Shown: positions 1-7,831, counted from the first letter of the stretch. The stretch: DNA of 64,000 nt from JACVRM01 sp963755085 (GCA_963755085.1 CAVWIN010000004.1:1-64000), one strand, 5' to 3'. Notes: generated by a model from the sequence alone, not told the origin. Numbers and translations are program-made.

Positions 1-134
1 TTGACGATCGTCGCGTCGACGATGATCATCGCCACGCCGATCGTCAGCGCGACGAGACCGAGCCAGCGGTTGCGGTCGTTCGTTGCCGGGGTCAGGCGCT
101 CGTCCTGTGCTATCCGCTCGCCGCCGGCGCGCAA
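1..134 (-). CDS. MFS transporter, DHA2/EmrB type, N-terminal fragment cut by the window edge
   Basis: Only about 44 codons are visible; the gene runs off the left edge. After a polar N-terminus of about 24 residues comes a first membrane helix, RWLGLVALTIGVAMIIVDAT, whose ending IIVDATIV matches helix 1 of 14-TM drug-efflux MFS proteins of the EmrB/QacA group. There is no ATG in frame; a TTG preceded by AAGGA is the only plausible start, so the start is uncertain. It lies 16 bp downstream of the desaturase on the same strand and could be the last gene of that operon. The assignment rests on one helix. Confidence 0.5.
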   Translation of the reverse strand, partial: MRAGGERIAQDERLTPATNDRNRWLGLVALTIGVAMIIVDATIV

Positions 135-150
135 TGTCCTTGCGGCGGGG

Positions 151-1071
151 TCATTCGGCCACGACTCGTCGTCGCTCTATCTGCTGTGAGTCGGGGCGCT
201 TGACCTCGGTCGCGAGGCGGAGCTTCTCCATGCCGCGGATCACGAGCGCGGAGATGTCGAGCTGGCCGGGCTCGAGGCCGTGGACTGCCGAGGCCGGGAA
301 GGCGTGGTGCCCGTTGTGCCACGACTCGCCGAACGACGGGATCGCCAGCAGCCGGACGTTGCGGCTCTCGTCGCGGGTGCGGAACGGCTGCTCGCCGAAG
401 AAGTGGCAGATCGAGTTGATCGAGAACGTCACGTGCTGGAACAGGAAGATCCGGACGAGGCCGGCCCAGACCATCGCCTCGAGGCCCCGCTGCCAGCTTC
501 CGCCGACGAGGTAGCCGGCGAGGAACGGAAGCCCGAGCGTCAGCGCGACCCAGAGCAGGTAGAGGCGGTCGATCCCCCGCACGAGCCGGTCCTCGTACAG
601 GTCGCGCCCGTACTCGACCCCGCGCTCGAGGCCCTTCGTCGAGAAGAGCCAGCCGATGTGCGAGTGCCAGAGCCCGAGCACGTGCTCGGCCAGCGAGTCG
701 CCGTGCCCGGCGTGCGGTGAGTGCGGGTCGCCGGGCCGGTCGGAGAGCGCGTGGTGCTTGCGGTGGTCGGTGACCCACTGGGTGAGCGGCCCCTGCATCG
801 CCATGCTCCCGAGGATCGCCCACGAGGCACGGAGCGGCGCGCTCGTCTCGAAGCTCTTGTGCGTGAAGAGCCGGTGGAAGCCGACGGTGATCCCCAGCCC
901 GCAGGCGACGTAGAACCCCGCGAGCAGCACGAGGTCGACCGGGCGCACGCCGCGGTTCCAGAGCAGCCAGACGGCGGCGACGAGCCCGAGCGGCGGCACG
1001 ACGACGGCCACGATCCCGGCGAGCTGGCTCGGGACGCTCGTCCGCTCGCGGACGGTCTTGATCCTCGTCAT
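151..1071 (-). CDS. Membrane fatty-acid (acyl-CoA delta-9 type) desaturase
   Basis: A 306-residue integral-membrane di-iron desaturase that would introduce a double bond into acyl chains of membrane lipids. The three histidine boxes are intact: HRLFTH (66-71), HRKHH (103-107) and HNGHH (252-256). Hydrophobic segments lie around 17-37, 45-65 and 170-215, the usual stearoyl-CoA-desaturase layout. The ATG overlaps the TGA of the upstream CFA-type gene (ATGA), so the two are probably translationally coupled. It is the fourth gene of the minus-strand lipid module (FAD oxidoreductase, DUF1365, methyltransferase, desaturase). The family is certain from the boxes; substrate and position of desaturation are inferred. 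Confidence 0.92.
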   Translation of the reverse strand: MTRIKTVRERTSVPSQLAGIVAVVVPPLGLVAAVWLLWNRGVRPVDLVLLAGFYVACGLGITVGFHRLFTHKSFETSAPLRASWAILGSMAMQGPLTQWVTDHRKHHALSDRPGDPHSPHAGHGDSLAEHVLGLWHSHIGWLFSTKGLERGVEYGRDLYEDRLVRGIDRLYLLWVALTLGLPFLAGYLVGGSWQRGLEAMVWAGLVRIFLFQHVTFSINSICHFFGEQPFRTRDESRNVRLLAIPSFGESWHNGHHAFPASAVHGLEPGQLDISALVIRGMEKLRLATEVKRPDSQQIERRRVVAE

Positions 1072-2282
1072 GCGGGCTCCTCGAACGGCCGGCCGAGGAC
1101 GAGCTGCATGTCGCGGATCGCGCGCGTCCTGAACAGCGCCTCGCAGGAGGCGAGGTAGAAGTCCCAGGTCCGGATGAAGCGGTCGTCGAAGCCGAGCGCG
1201 CGCACCTCGGGGAGGCTCGCGAAGAACCGCTCGCGCCACGCCTTCAGCGTGTCCGCGTAGTGCGGCCCGATCTCCTCGAGCCCGACCACCATCAGGCCCG
1301 AGGCGCGGCTCATCGCCGTCTGCAGCGCCTCGAGCGACGGCAGCAGCGAGCCGGGGAAGATGTAGCGCTGGATCCAGTCCTCCTTGCGCCGGTAGCGCTC
1401 GAAGCGCTGGTCGGGCATCCCGATCACCTGGATCGCAGCCAGGCCGCCGGGGGCGAGCAGCCGGTCGCAGGCGGCGAAGAAGGTTGGGTACTGCGCGTAG
1501 CCGATCGCCTCGAGCATCTCGATCGAGGCGATCTTCGAGAACTGTCCCTCGAGCGTGCGGTAGTCCTGGAGGCGGATCTCGACGCGGTCGGCGAGGCCGG
1601 CCGCGGCGACGCGCTCGCGGGCGAGCTCGAGCTGCTGCTGGGAGAGCGTGACGCCGGTGACCCGCGCCCCGTACTCGCCGGCCGCCATCAGCGCGAAGCT
1701 GCCCCAGCCGCAGCCGATCTCGAGCACGTGGTCGCCGGGGCCCAGGCGGAGCTTCTCGCAGATCGCGCGCAGCTTCCGCTCCTGCGCCTGCTCGAGCGTG
1801 TCGCCCTCCTGCCATAGCGCGCAGGAGTAGGTCATCGACTCGTCGAGGAAGAGCCGGTAGAGGTCGTTGCCGAGGTCGTAGTGGTACTGGATGTTCGCCC
1901 GGGCCTTGCGCAGGCCCTGCCGCGGGGAGAGGTGGGGGCGGTGGCGGTCGAGCCGCGCGAGGCGCGAGCCGGCGCGCCAGGTCTCGAGGTTGCGCACGAC
2001 GAGCGCGATCAGGCCGGGCAGGTCGTCGGTGTGCCAGTCGCCGGCGGCGTAGGACTCGCCGAAGCCGAGGCCGGGCGAGCGCGCGAGCCGGCGGAAGACG
2101 TCGTTCGAGGTGACGGTGACGACGATCGGGTCGCCCGTCCCGGCCCGGTACACGCGCCCGCCCGGGAGCCGCAGCTCGAGCGCGCCGTGCTCGACGCGGT
2201 CGAGCGCCCGGATCGCGGCGCGCTCGGCGAGGCCGGCGCCGATCCGGCGGCCGGCGGGAAGCTCGCGCAGCACCTCGGTCAC
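1068..2282 (-). CDS. cfa: Cyclopropane-fatty-acid synthase family SAM-dependent methyltransferase
   Basis: A 404-residue protein of the CFA synthase/mycolic acid cyclopropane synthase family, which transfers a methylene or methyl group from SAM to double bonds of phospholipid acyl chains. SAM motif I is VLEIGCGWGSF (186-196). It is preceded by the MTYSCALW substrate-pocket segment (about 150-157), including the Cys conserved in CFA synthases, and followed by GVTLSQQQ. The GTG start overlaps the TGA of DUF1365 (GTGA). Neighbours are DUF1365, a COG2907-type FAD oxidoreductase and a desaturase, a set known to travel together in light- or singlet-oxygen-responsive lipid clusters. The product could be cyclopropane, methyl-branched or furan fatty acid; the sequence does not decide. 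Confidence 0.9.
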   Translation of the reverse strand: MTEVLRELPAGRRIGAGLAERAAIRALDRVEHGALELRLPGGRVYRAGTGDPIVVTVTSNDVFRRLARSPGLGFGESYAAGDWHTDDLPGLIALVVRNLETWRAGSRLARLDRHRPHLSPRQGLRKARANIQYHYDLGNDLYRLFLDESMTYSCALWQEGDTLEQAQERKLRAICEKLRLGPGDHVLEIGCGWGSFALMAAGEYGARVTGVTLSQQQLELARERVAAAGLADRVEIRLQDYRTLEGQFSKIASIEMLEAIGYAQYPTFFAACDRLLAPGGLAAIQVIGMPDQRFERYRRKEDWIQRYIFPGSLLPSLEALQTAMSRASGLMVVGLEEIGPHYADTLKAWRERFFASLPEVRALGFDDRFIRTWDFYLASCEALFRTRAIRDMQLVLGRPFEEPA

Positions 2283-3014
2283 CGTCTCACCGATCCCTCG
2301 CCGGGTACGAACGGCGGCTTGTGGAAGAACGGCACGCGCTTCAGCCAGAGCCGCGCGGCCTGGAGGTGGATCAGGGCCGTGACCTGCAGCGGCATCAGCG
2401 GATAGCGGAGCAGCGCGCGGGCGAGGGTCGCGTCGGTCAGCGGGCGCCGCCGCCCGTTGAGCGTGGCGAAGAACGGCCGCGCCCTGCCCTCGGTGAGGTC
2501 GATCCGCACGTCGAGCTGCTCGCCGGGCTCGGAGAACCACCACTGGTAGCTCTGGTCGAGGCCGAAGAACGGCGAGACGTGCAGCTTCTTGTCGTGACGG
2601 TAGGAGAGCCGGCGCTCGCCGCGTGTCCTGGTTCTCGGGCGAGAGGAGGTAGGGGAGCCGCTCGCCGAAGGTGTTGCTGACCTCGGCGACGATGCAGGCG
2701 AGCTCGCCGCCCTGGTAGCAGTAGAAGAAGCTGACCGGGTTGAACACGTAGCCGAGCACGCGAAGGTTCGTCAGGAGCAGGATCCGGTCGGCCTCGATCC
2801 CGTGCTCGGCCAGGTAGGCGCGGATGTCGAGGTGGTCGCGGTCGTGGAGGCTGACCAGGCCGCGCCGGTTCCAGCCGAAGAGCCGAACGCGCCGGTCGAG
2901 CTCGGGCAGCTCGTCGAGGTCGAGCAGGTAGAAGCAGACGCGGTAGCGGAAGACGTTCTCCTTCGGCGTCCTGCGCGCGTGCATCACGGTGCCGGTGTAG
3001 AGCGCAGACCTCAC
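2279..3014 (-). pseudogene. DUF1365 protein, frameshifted
   Basis: The N-terminal part (start GTG, V-R-S-A-L-Y-T-G) reads well through GYVFNPVSFFYCY and LPYLLSPENQDTR. The family continuation, RRLSYRHDKKLHVSPFFGL, then lies in another frame and ends at the GTGA overlap with the methyltransferase. A single indel near 2620-2630 would restore a protein of about 244 residues, normal for the family. DUF1365 proteins are almost always found next to COG2907 and CFA-type enzymes and are thought to work in acyl-chain modification, but their reaction is unknown. The GTG start overlaps the TGA of the FAD oxidoreductase. Either a sequencing indel or a genuine inactivation; everything downstream is intact. 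Confidence 0.85.
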
Positions 3015-4222
3015 CAGCCCGCTCCGAAGGCCGCTGCAGCGGCGAGGCCGGAGCGAAGCCCATCCTCGTGGAAGCAGTACCCCTGCCAGGCGCCCGCGAA
3101 GGCGGTGCGCCGCGGGCCGTTCAGGCGCGGCAGCTCGGGCTGGGCGCGCACCGACTCGTGGGTCACGAGCGGGTGGCGGTAGGAGAAGCGGCGGATGATC
3201 CGCGCCGGGTCGATCTCGGCCGTGCGGTTGAGCGTGACGCAGTAGTGCGCGTCCTCGTCGAGGCGCTGGAGCTTGTTCAGGTAGTAGGTCATCGTCGGGC
3301 GGCCGTCGTCGCAGCCGCAGTCGCGGAGCTGGTAGTTCCAGGAGCCTCGGGTGGAGACGCGGCGGGGCAGGAAGCGCTCGTCGGTGTGCAGGACGGTGTC
3401 GTTCTCGGTCGTCCCGAAGACGCCGAGCAGGCGGCGCTCGTCCTCGCTCGGATCCTCGAGCAGGCGCAGCGCCTGGTCTGCGTGGGTCGCGACGACGACG
3501 CCGTCGAAGCGCCGCAGTTCGTCGCCCGCGAGCCGCAGCTCGACGCCGCCGTCGAGGCGGCGGATCGAGCGGACCTCGGTCGAGAGGTTGATGCGCAGCC
3601 GCTCGGAGAGGGCGCTCACGTAGCTCTGGCTGCCGCCGGTGACCGTCTTCCAGCGCAGGCGCCGGAAGCCGAGGATCCCGTGGTTGGCGAAGAAGCGGAC
3701 GGCGTAGACGAGCGGGAAGTCGAGCGTCTGGCTGGGAGCGGTCGACCAGAGCGCGGCGCAGAGCGGGACGAGGAAGTGGTCGCGGAACCGCGGCGAGTAG
3801 CCCTCCTCGGCGACGTAGCGGGAGAGGCTCCACTCCGCGCAGCGGGGGTCGTCGAGAGCGCGGCTCCCGAGGCGCAGGAAGCGGGCGATCTCGAGCGTCA
3901 GCCGCGTGAGCGGCGGGCGGCTGCCCGAGTACTCGAGGTCGTGCCGGTCGCAGGCGACCGAGAAGCTCATCTCCGAGGGCTGCGTGCGCACGCCGAGCTC
4001 GCGGAAGAGGCGGACGAGGTTCGGGTAGGTGTCCTCGTTGTGGACGATGAAGCCGGTGTCGAGCGCCAGCGTCCTTCCGGCGACCATGTGCTCGACCGTG
4101 TTCGAGTGGCCGCCGGCTCGGTCGTCACGCTCGAACAGCTCGACCTCGTGGCGCTTCGAGAGCGCGTAGGCAGCTCCGAGGCCGGAGACTCCCGTGCCGA
4201 TCACTGCGATCTTCATCTTCAC
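3011..4222 (-). CDS. NAD(P)/FAD-dependent amine-oxidase-like oxidoreductase (COG2907 type)
   Basis: A flavoprotein of 403 residues and the first gene of the minus-strand lipid operon. The Rossmann signature GTGVSGLGAAYA starts at residue 9. The acidic end of beta-2 (ELFERDDRAGGHSNT) and the segment LDTGFIVHNEDTYPNL are typical of COG2907 flavoproteins related to phytoene desaturases and amine oxidases. It probably oxidises or isomerises an acyl chain together with the methyltransferase and desaturase. Two starts two codons apart are possible (MKMKIAV or MKIAV). Upstream lies a 44-bp divergent intergenic space shared with the SRPBCC gene, containing the operator-like motif also seen beside the CarH gene. 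Confidence 0.9.
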   Translation of the reverse strand: MKMKIAVIGTGVSGLGAAYALSKRHEVELFERDDRAGGHSNTVEHMVAGRTLALDTGFIVHNEDTYPNLVRLFRELGVRTQPSEMSFSVACDRHDLEYSGSRPPLTRLTLEIARFLRLGSRALDDPRCAEWSLSRYVAEEGYSPRFRDHFLVPLCAALWSTAPSQTLDFPLVYAVRFFANHGILGFRRLRWKTVTGGSQSYVSALSERLRINLSTEVRSIRRLDGGVELRLAGDELRRFDGVVVATHADQALRLLEDPSEDERRLLGVFGTTENDTVLHTDERFLPRRVSTRGSWNYQLRDCGCDDGRPTMTYYLNKLQRLDEDAHYCVTLNRTAEIDPARIIRRFSYRHPLVTHESVRAQPELPRLNGPRRTAFAGAWQGYCFHEDGLRSGLAAAAAFGAGW

Positions 4223-4227
4223 ACCTT

Positions 4228-4246
4228 AGACAATACATCAACAGAC
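4228..4246. promoter_or_regulatory. Operator-like site between divergent lipid genes
   Basis: The 19-bp stretch AGACAATACATCAACAGAC fills much of the 44-bp gap between the FAD oxidoreductase and the SRPBCC gene. It resembles AGACATTAAACAGAC in front of the small membrane-protein operon at 6.9 kb, next to the CarH-type regulator. On the plus strand a TATGCT box (4253-4258) ends 8 nt before the ATG of the next gene, so that mRNA would be leaderless. That CarH binds here is inferred from motif sharing only. Confidence 0.5.
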
Positions 4247-4266
4247 CTTTGCTATGCTTCGCTCAC

Positions 4267-4698
4267 ATGGCCCGCTACCTCACGAGGATCGAGTCGGCGC
4301 TTCCGCAAGCCGAGGCGTTCGCCTACATGGCCGACTTCGCCAACGCTCGCCTCTGGGACCCGAGCGTGAGCGAGGCCCGCCGGGTCGGCGAGGCGCCGAT
4401 CGGGATCGGCTCCGCGTTCGACCTCGTCGCCCGCTTCGGAGGGCGTGACGTTCCGCTCCGCTACGAGATCGTCGACTACGACGCACCGCGACGCGTCGTA
4501 CTCGAGGCGCAGCGTCCGGGATTCGTCTCGAGGGACACGATCACGGTCGAGCCCGCCGAGAACGGGTCGGTCGTCCACTACGACGCGACGCTCGCGTTCG
4601 GTGGGCTCGGTCGGCTGCTCGACCCGATCATGCAACGCATCTTCAATCGGGTCGGGGCTCGCGCGACGCTCGGGATGCAGACGGCGCTGAACCCGTGA
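4267..4698 (+). CDS. SRPBCC-family (START-like) ligand-binding protein
   Basis: A 143-residue polyketide-cyclase/SRPBCC-type helix-grip protein. It starts ARYLTRIESALPQAEAFAYM, followed by ANARLWDPSV, and ends in an amphipathic helix. Such proteins bind hydrophobic ligands; in COG2907/CFA clusters a SRPBCC or SnoaL-like protein is a frequent partner. The ATG at 4267 is preferred over an in-frame TTG 18 nt upstream because homology begins at ARYL and a -10-like TATGCT lies just before it. The TGA overlaps the GTG of the SDR gene (GTGA). The ligand is unknown; an acyl or lipid intermediate is a reasonable inference. Confidence 0.8.
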   Translation: MARYLTRIESALPQAEAFAYMADFANARLWDPSVSEARRVGEAPIGIGSAFDLVARFGGRDVPLRYEIVDYDAPRRVVLEAQRPGFVSRDTITVEPAENGSVVHYDATLAFGGLGRLLDPIMQRIFNRVGARATLGMQTALNP

Positions 4699-5690
4699 CG
4701 CCCTCGTCCGCGGCGAACCTCGTCGACTGGACGCTGGAGGCGAGCGTCGTCGGCAGCTTCACCCGGATCGGCTACCACACACGGCGGCGCCTCTTCGACT
4801 GGGTGCCGCTGCAGTCGCTTCGTCTCAACGGCAAGGTGGCAATCGTGACCGGGGCGACTTCGGGCCTGGGACGAGCGGCGGCCCAGTCGATCGCGGCCCT
4901 GGGCGGGCACGTCTGCATCGTCGGGCGCGACCCGGCGCGCACGGAGCGCGTCCGTAGCGAAATCTCCGCCGCGGCAGGCTCCGCGGTCGAGGCCGACCTC
5001 GCAGATCTCTCGTCCCTCGCAGAGACCGCGGCCTTCGCGGCGCGCTTCGCCGAGGATCACGACCGCCTCGACGTGCTCGTCCTGAACGCCGGCGCGCTCA
5101 CTCACGAATACACGGTGACGGGCGAGGGCAACGAGCTGACATTCGCGACGCACGTCCTGTCGCCGTTCCTGCTCACTCGCGCCCTTCGCCCTCTGCTCGA
5201 GGCGTCGGCACCCTCGCGCGTGATCGTGGTGGCATCCGGCGGCATGTACACCGAGCCGCTCGACGTCGACGCCCTCGACCCGGAACCCGCCGCCTACGAC
5301 GGTACAAAGACATACGCGCGTTGCAAGCGGGCACAGGTCGCGCTGGCCGAGGAATGGACGCAACACCTGCTCGACACCGGCATCACCGTCAATGCCATGC
5401 ATCCCGGCTGGGCCAACACCCCGGGGCTCCGAACCGCGCTTCCCGGCTTCAGCCGCATCGTTGGGCCGCTCCTCCGGACGCCGGAGCAGGGAGCCGACAC
5501 GATCGTCTGGCTGGCCGCCGCCCCGGATGCCGCCGACCTCAGCGGCCTGTTCTTCCTCGACCGGCGAGCGCGCGCGAAGCATCGCCTGCGCCGCACGCGC
5601 CGTCCCGACGCGGCCCGCGAGGCGGAGCGACTCTGGCGGGTCTGCACGGAGCGCACCGCCCGGTTCACGGCCGATACCTCAGCCGCCTGA
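4695..5690 (+). CDS. Short-chain dehydrogenase/reductase
   Basis: An NAD(P)-dependent SDR of 331 residues. The cofactor motif TGATSGLG is at 52-59, NAG at 131-133, the catalytic Ser at 181, and the Tyr-x3-Lys pair is Y207/K211 (YARCK). An N-terminal extension of about 45 residues precedes the Rossmann fold, as in the dehydrogenases found in DUF1365/COG2907 clusters. The GTG start overlaps the stop of the SRPBCC gene, so the two form an operon divergent from the lipid-modification genes. The 3' end overlaps a convergent pseudogene by 12 bp. Its substrate is probably a lipid-derived carbonyl or alcohol. Confidence 0.85.
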   Translation: MTPSSAANLVDWTLEASVVGSFTRIGYHTRRRLFDWVPLQSLRLNGKVAIVTGATSGLGRAAAQSIAALGGHVCIVGRDPARTERVRSEISAAAGSAVEADLADLSSLAETAAFAARFAEDHDRLDVLVLNAGALTHEYTVTGEGNELTFATHVLSPFLLTRALRPLLEASAPSRVIVVASGGMYTEPLDVDALDPEPAAYDGTKTYARCKRAQVALAEEWTQHLLDTGITVNAMHPGWANTPGLRTALPGFSRIVGPLLRTPEQGADTIVWLAAAPDAADLSGLFFLDRRARAKHRLRRTRRPDAAREAERLWRVCTERTARFTADTSAA

Positions 5691-6031
5691 CTCGACCGCG
5701 GTAACCGCGATCCGTTGCAGCATTCCGCCGAAGACGTAGCTGTGGAGCGGCCAAAGCCGAAGAGCGCGAGTAGTCGATCCTGTTCGAAGCGCTCGACCCG
5801 CCAGAAGTCGATCGTGTCGCCCACCTGTATGCCGACGGGTCACGGCGGCCGCGCCGCAAGCCCAGGGCCGCCGACGAGCACGTCGAGTGCGCCGCGCAAC
5901 TCCCAGAGCTGGTCGCCGAGGTACCAGCCCGCGTGACCCCCGAGCGCGTGCAGAAGACGGCCTCCGATGTAGCCGCTGGCGCCGGTGAGCAGGATCAGCG
6001 GACGCTGCGGGCCGGACACGGACACGGTCAC
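5679..6031 (-). pseudogene. Remnant of an NAD(P)-binding SDR/DUF2867 fusion protein
   Basis: Starts at a GTG overlapping the CarH stop (GTGA) with the Rossmann motif LTGASGYIGGRLLHALGG. It then jumps directly to the C-terminal DUF2867-like region (GWYLGDQLWELRGALD), so roughly 250 residues are missing. The rest is spread over at least three frames: RRGRRDPSAYR, GDTIDFWRVERFEQDRLL and LHSYVFGGMLQRIA. The deletion shows real gene decay rather than a read error. It would have been co-transcribed with the regulator, and related NAD(P)-binding proteins are common members of light-responsive clusters. Confidence 0.65.
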
Positions 6032-6882
6032 GTCCGCGCAACTTCGTCGGCTGCCGCTACGAGATCCCCGTCCAGGCGGCGGGCGCCCAGACGGACGGAG
6101 AACTCGTGCGTTGCGCCGGGGCCTGCGAGCGCGAGCGGCACCGTCCGGGCCAGCCGGCGGAGGCTGCTGGCCTGCGCCTCGAGCAGGGCGGGGTTGAAGC
6201 TCGAGACGACGACGAGCGCCGGGCTTGTCGTCTCGGCTGCGCGGGCGAGCGTTGCGATCGGCGTGTCCGCGCCGAGAAAGAGGATCCGCCAGGAGTGAGA
6301 GCGCAGGACGAGCGCGAACGCGAGCAGGGTGATGTCGTGCATCTCACCGGGTGCACAGGCGAGAAGAGCAAGAGGGCCTGTTCCGCGGCCCCAGAACCGC
6401 GCAAGCGCAAGCAGCCTGCCTCGGATGAGGTTGCTCGCGAAGTGCTCCTGGCTGATCTCGATCTCGCCCCGCTTCCAGCCGTCGCCGACCTCCTTCAACG
6501 TGGGCAACACCACGTGCCGAAGCGTCTCGTCCAGGCCGAACGCAGCAAGGCTCTCGTCGAGCACCGAGTGAGTGGCGGCCTCGTCGTAGCGGCTGATCGC
6601 AGTGGATAGGCGAGCGGCAAGGTTCTCGAGCATTCCCTCGGACGGCCGCTCGTCCTCGAGTGCGGCACGCGCAGCCTCCGCGGCCGAGAGACCCTGGTCG
6701 AGCCCGCGCCGCATCCGCTCCACACGAGCGGCGTCGGCCGCCGTGTAGAGCCGGAAGCCGCCCGGCGAGCGAACCGGCCGCGTGAGCCCGTAGCGCGACT
6801 CCCACGCGCGTAACAGCTCGGGCGTGACGCCCACCCGGCGCGCGAACTCGCCGATCCGCAGCTGCCCAGAGTCCATCGCCAT
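6028..6882 (-). CDS. carH: CarH/LitR-type MerR regulator with B12-binding photoreceptor domain
   Basis: A transcription factor of 284 residues. Residues 8-75 form a MerR winged helix (IGEFARRVGVTPELLRAWESRYG), 80-160 a four-helix Met-synthase-like bundle, and 167-284 a cobalamin-binding fold. The Trp-x9-Glu-His signature of adenosylcobalamin photoreceptors is present: W136 with E146-H147. H182 in GEMHD is the expected lower axial cobalt ligand. Differences from the Thermus protein: the residue after the Trp (His132 there) is Lys137, and the usual ExHxxG reads EMHDIT. Known CarH proteins repress light-inducible genes in the dark as B12-bound tetramers and release DNA on illumination. Start ATG at 6882 (or 6876) follows a TATAGT box by only 7 nt, so the mRNA may be leaderless. 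Confidence 0.9.
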   Translation of the reverse strand: MAMDSGQLRIGEFARRVGVTPELLRAWESRYGLTRPVRSPGGFRLYTAADAARVERMRRGLDQGLSAAEAARAALEDERPSEGMLENLAARLSTAISRYDEAATHSVLDESLAAFGLDETLRHVVLPTLKEVGDGWKRGEIEISQEHFASNLIRGRLLALARFWGRGTGPLALLACAPGEMHDITLLAFALVLRSHSWRILFLGADTPIATLARAAETTSPALVVVSSFNPALLEAQASSLRRLARTVPLALAGPGATHEFSVRLGARRLDGDLVAAADEVART

Positions 6883-6894
6883 TGAGCTGACTAT

Positions 6895-6908
6895 ACAGAC
6901 ATTAAACA
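6895..6908. promoter_or_regulatory. Operator-like 14-bp repeat, copy 1
   Basis: ACAGACATTAAACA, an exact match to the copy at 6946-6959; the spacing of 51 bp is close to five helical turns. It overlaps the presumed -10 box of the regulator's own promoter (TATAGT on the minus strand, 6890-6895), as expected for autorepression. Binding by the CarH-type protein is inferred. Confidence 0.6.
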
Positions 6909-6913
6909 AACAC

Positions 6914-6942
6914 TTGACGTAGATGCCCTTGGTCGCTACTGT
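6914..6942 (+). promoter_or_regulatory. Sigma-70-like promoter of the small membrane/fasciclin operon
   Basis: TTGACG and TACTGT are separated by 17 bp in the interval between CarH and the rightward operon. The predicted start of transcription falls inside operator copy 2, so binding there would block the promoter. A second weaker pair, TTGCAC (6942) and TAGACA (6965), also has a 17-bp spacer. Confidence 0.55.
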
Positions 6943-6945
6943 TGC

Positions 6946-6959
6946 ACAGACATTAAACA
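6946..6959. promoter_or_regulatory. Operator-like 14-bp repeat, copy 2
   Basis: A second exact ACAGACATTAAACA, continued by GACTCTAGACA so that AGACA half-sites flank it. It overlaps the predicted transcription start of the downstream operon. The same half-sites (AGACA and AACAGAC) recur at 4228-4246 in the lipid-module promoter region. Confidence 0.6.
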
Positions 6960-6982
6960 GACTCTAGACAAGGAGTAGGTGA

Positions 6983-7195
6983 ATGCAGACAGCTCAGAGC
7001 CGTATCACCGAGACCCGTGCCGCGTCTCGCGAGGCGGGGGCGCGGTACCTGATCCTGCTCGCCGCGGGCATCTCGTTCGTGCTCTCGGTCACGCTCTGGT
7101 TCGGGGGCCACGAGCTCCAGGGCATCTTCGTCGGGCTCTGGGTGCCGTCGATCCTCTCGCTCGGCGGGATCGTGCTGAGGCGCGAGCGGCCATGA
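6983..7195 (+). CDS. Small membrane protein of unknown function
   Basis: A 70-residue protein with a charged N-terminus of about 20 residues, then two hydrophobic helices (YLILLAAGISFVLSVTLW and GIFVGLWVPSILSLGGIVL) joined by GGHELQ and ending in RRERP. I do not recognise a family. The ATG follows AAGGAG at good distance. Its stop overlaps the next ATG (ATGA), and it is first in the operon behind the CarH-type operators, so a role in the light response is possible but unproven. Confidence 0.75.
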   Translation: MQTAQSRITETRAASREAGARYLILLAAGISFVLSVTLWFGGHELQGIFVGLWVPSILSLGGIVLRRERP

Positions 7196-7368
7196 GCGCC
7201 GTCGGCCTCTTCGCGACGGGCGTGGTCGTGACGCTCATCGTCTGTGCCGCTCTCGGACTCCTCGTCTACGGCGCGATCCTCGACGGCCGCTACGCGGCCG
7301 AGCACAGCGCCGACGAGGCGCCTCAGCAGCCGCCCCACATCGTCGCCGGCCACCGGCCGGCAGCCTGA
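7192..7368 (+). CDS. Small single-pass membrane protein of unknown function
   Basis: A 58-residue protein that is one N-terminal membrane helix (GLFATGVVVTLIVCAALGLL) followed by a hydrophilic tail rich in Ala, Glu, Pro and His. Its ATG overlaps the stop of the preceding small membrane gene, and the fasciclin gene follows 28 bp later, so the three are probably one transcript. No family recognised; such paired mini-membrane proteins often act as complex partners. Confidence 0.7.
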   Translation: MSAVGLFATGVVVTLIVCAALGLLVYGAILDGRYAAEHSADEAPQQPPHIVAGHRPAA

Positions 7369-7396
7369 ACGTCAACCAGAAAGGAACGGAGCAGAC

Positions 7397-7804
7397 ATGC
7401 CGCACAACATCGTGGAAACCGCAAGGGAGGCAGGGACGTTCGAGACCCTGCTGACCGCCGTCGATGCCGCCGGTCTCGGCGACACCCTCGCCGACGGAGG
7501 ACCGTTCACCGTCTTCGCCCCGACCGACGACGCGTTCGTCGCACTTCCGCAGGAGACGGTGCAAGGTCTCCTGGCAGACCCGCCCGCACTCGTCCGGGTT
7601 CTGACCTATCACGTCGTCCCGGGCCGGATCACGTCGGCCCAGATCACGCACGACAGCGAGCAGAAGACGGTCGAGGGCGGCGTGCTCAAGCTCGCCGTCA
7701 ACGGCGGCGTGACCGTCAACGACGCCACCGTGATCCAGGCGGACGTCGAAGCCGAAAACGGCGTCATCCACGTCATCAATCGAGTCCTGATCCCCGCCGC
7801 GTAG
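7397..7804 (+). CDS. Single fasciclin (FAS1) domain protein without signal peptide
   Basis: A 135-residue protein that is a single FAS1 domain: NIVETAREAGTFETLLTAV, PFTVFAPTDDAFVALP, VLTYHVVPGRI and NGVIHVINRVLIP are the H1, H2 and C-terminal FAS1 signatures. FAS1 domains mediate adhesion and are usually secreted, yet no export signal is visible here. Translation starts at ATG after AAAGGAACGGAGC. It lies third in the operon behind the CarH-type operators and is followed 27 bp later by a secreted two-domain paralogue, suggesting duplication. Confidence 0.9.
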   Translation: MPHNIVETAREAGTFETLLTAVDAAGLGDTLADGGPFTVFAPTDDAFVALPQETVQGLLADPPALVRVLTYHVVPGRITSAQITHDSEQKTVEGGVLKLAVNGGVTVNDATVIQADVEAENGVIHVINRVLIPAA

Positions 7805-7831
7805 GCGGCCACAGACCGAAAGGAACCTGAC

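Noticed and set aside
1068..3833. One very long minus-strand open frame covering the methyltransferase, DUF1365 and part of the oxidoreductase
   Set aside because: Family matches switch frame within it; the GTGA overlaps and separate domain starts show individual genes.
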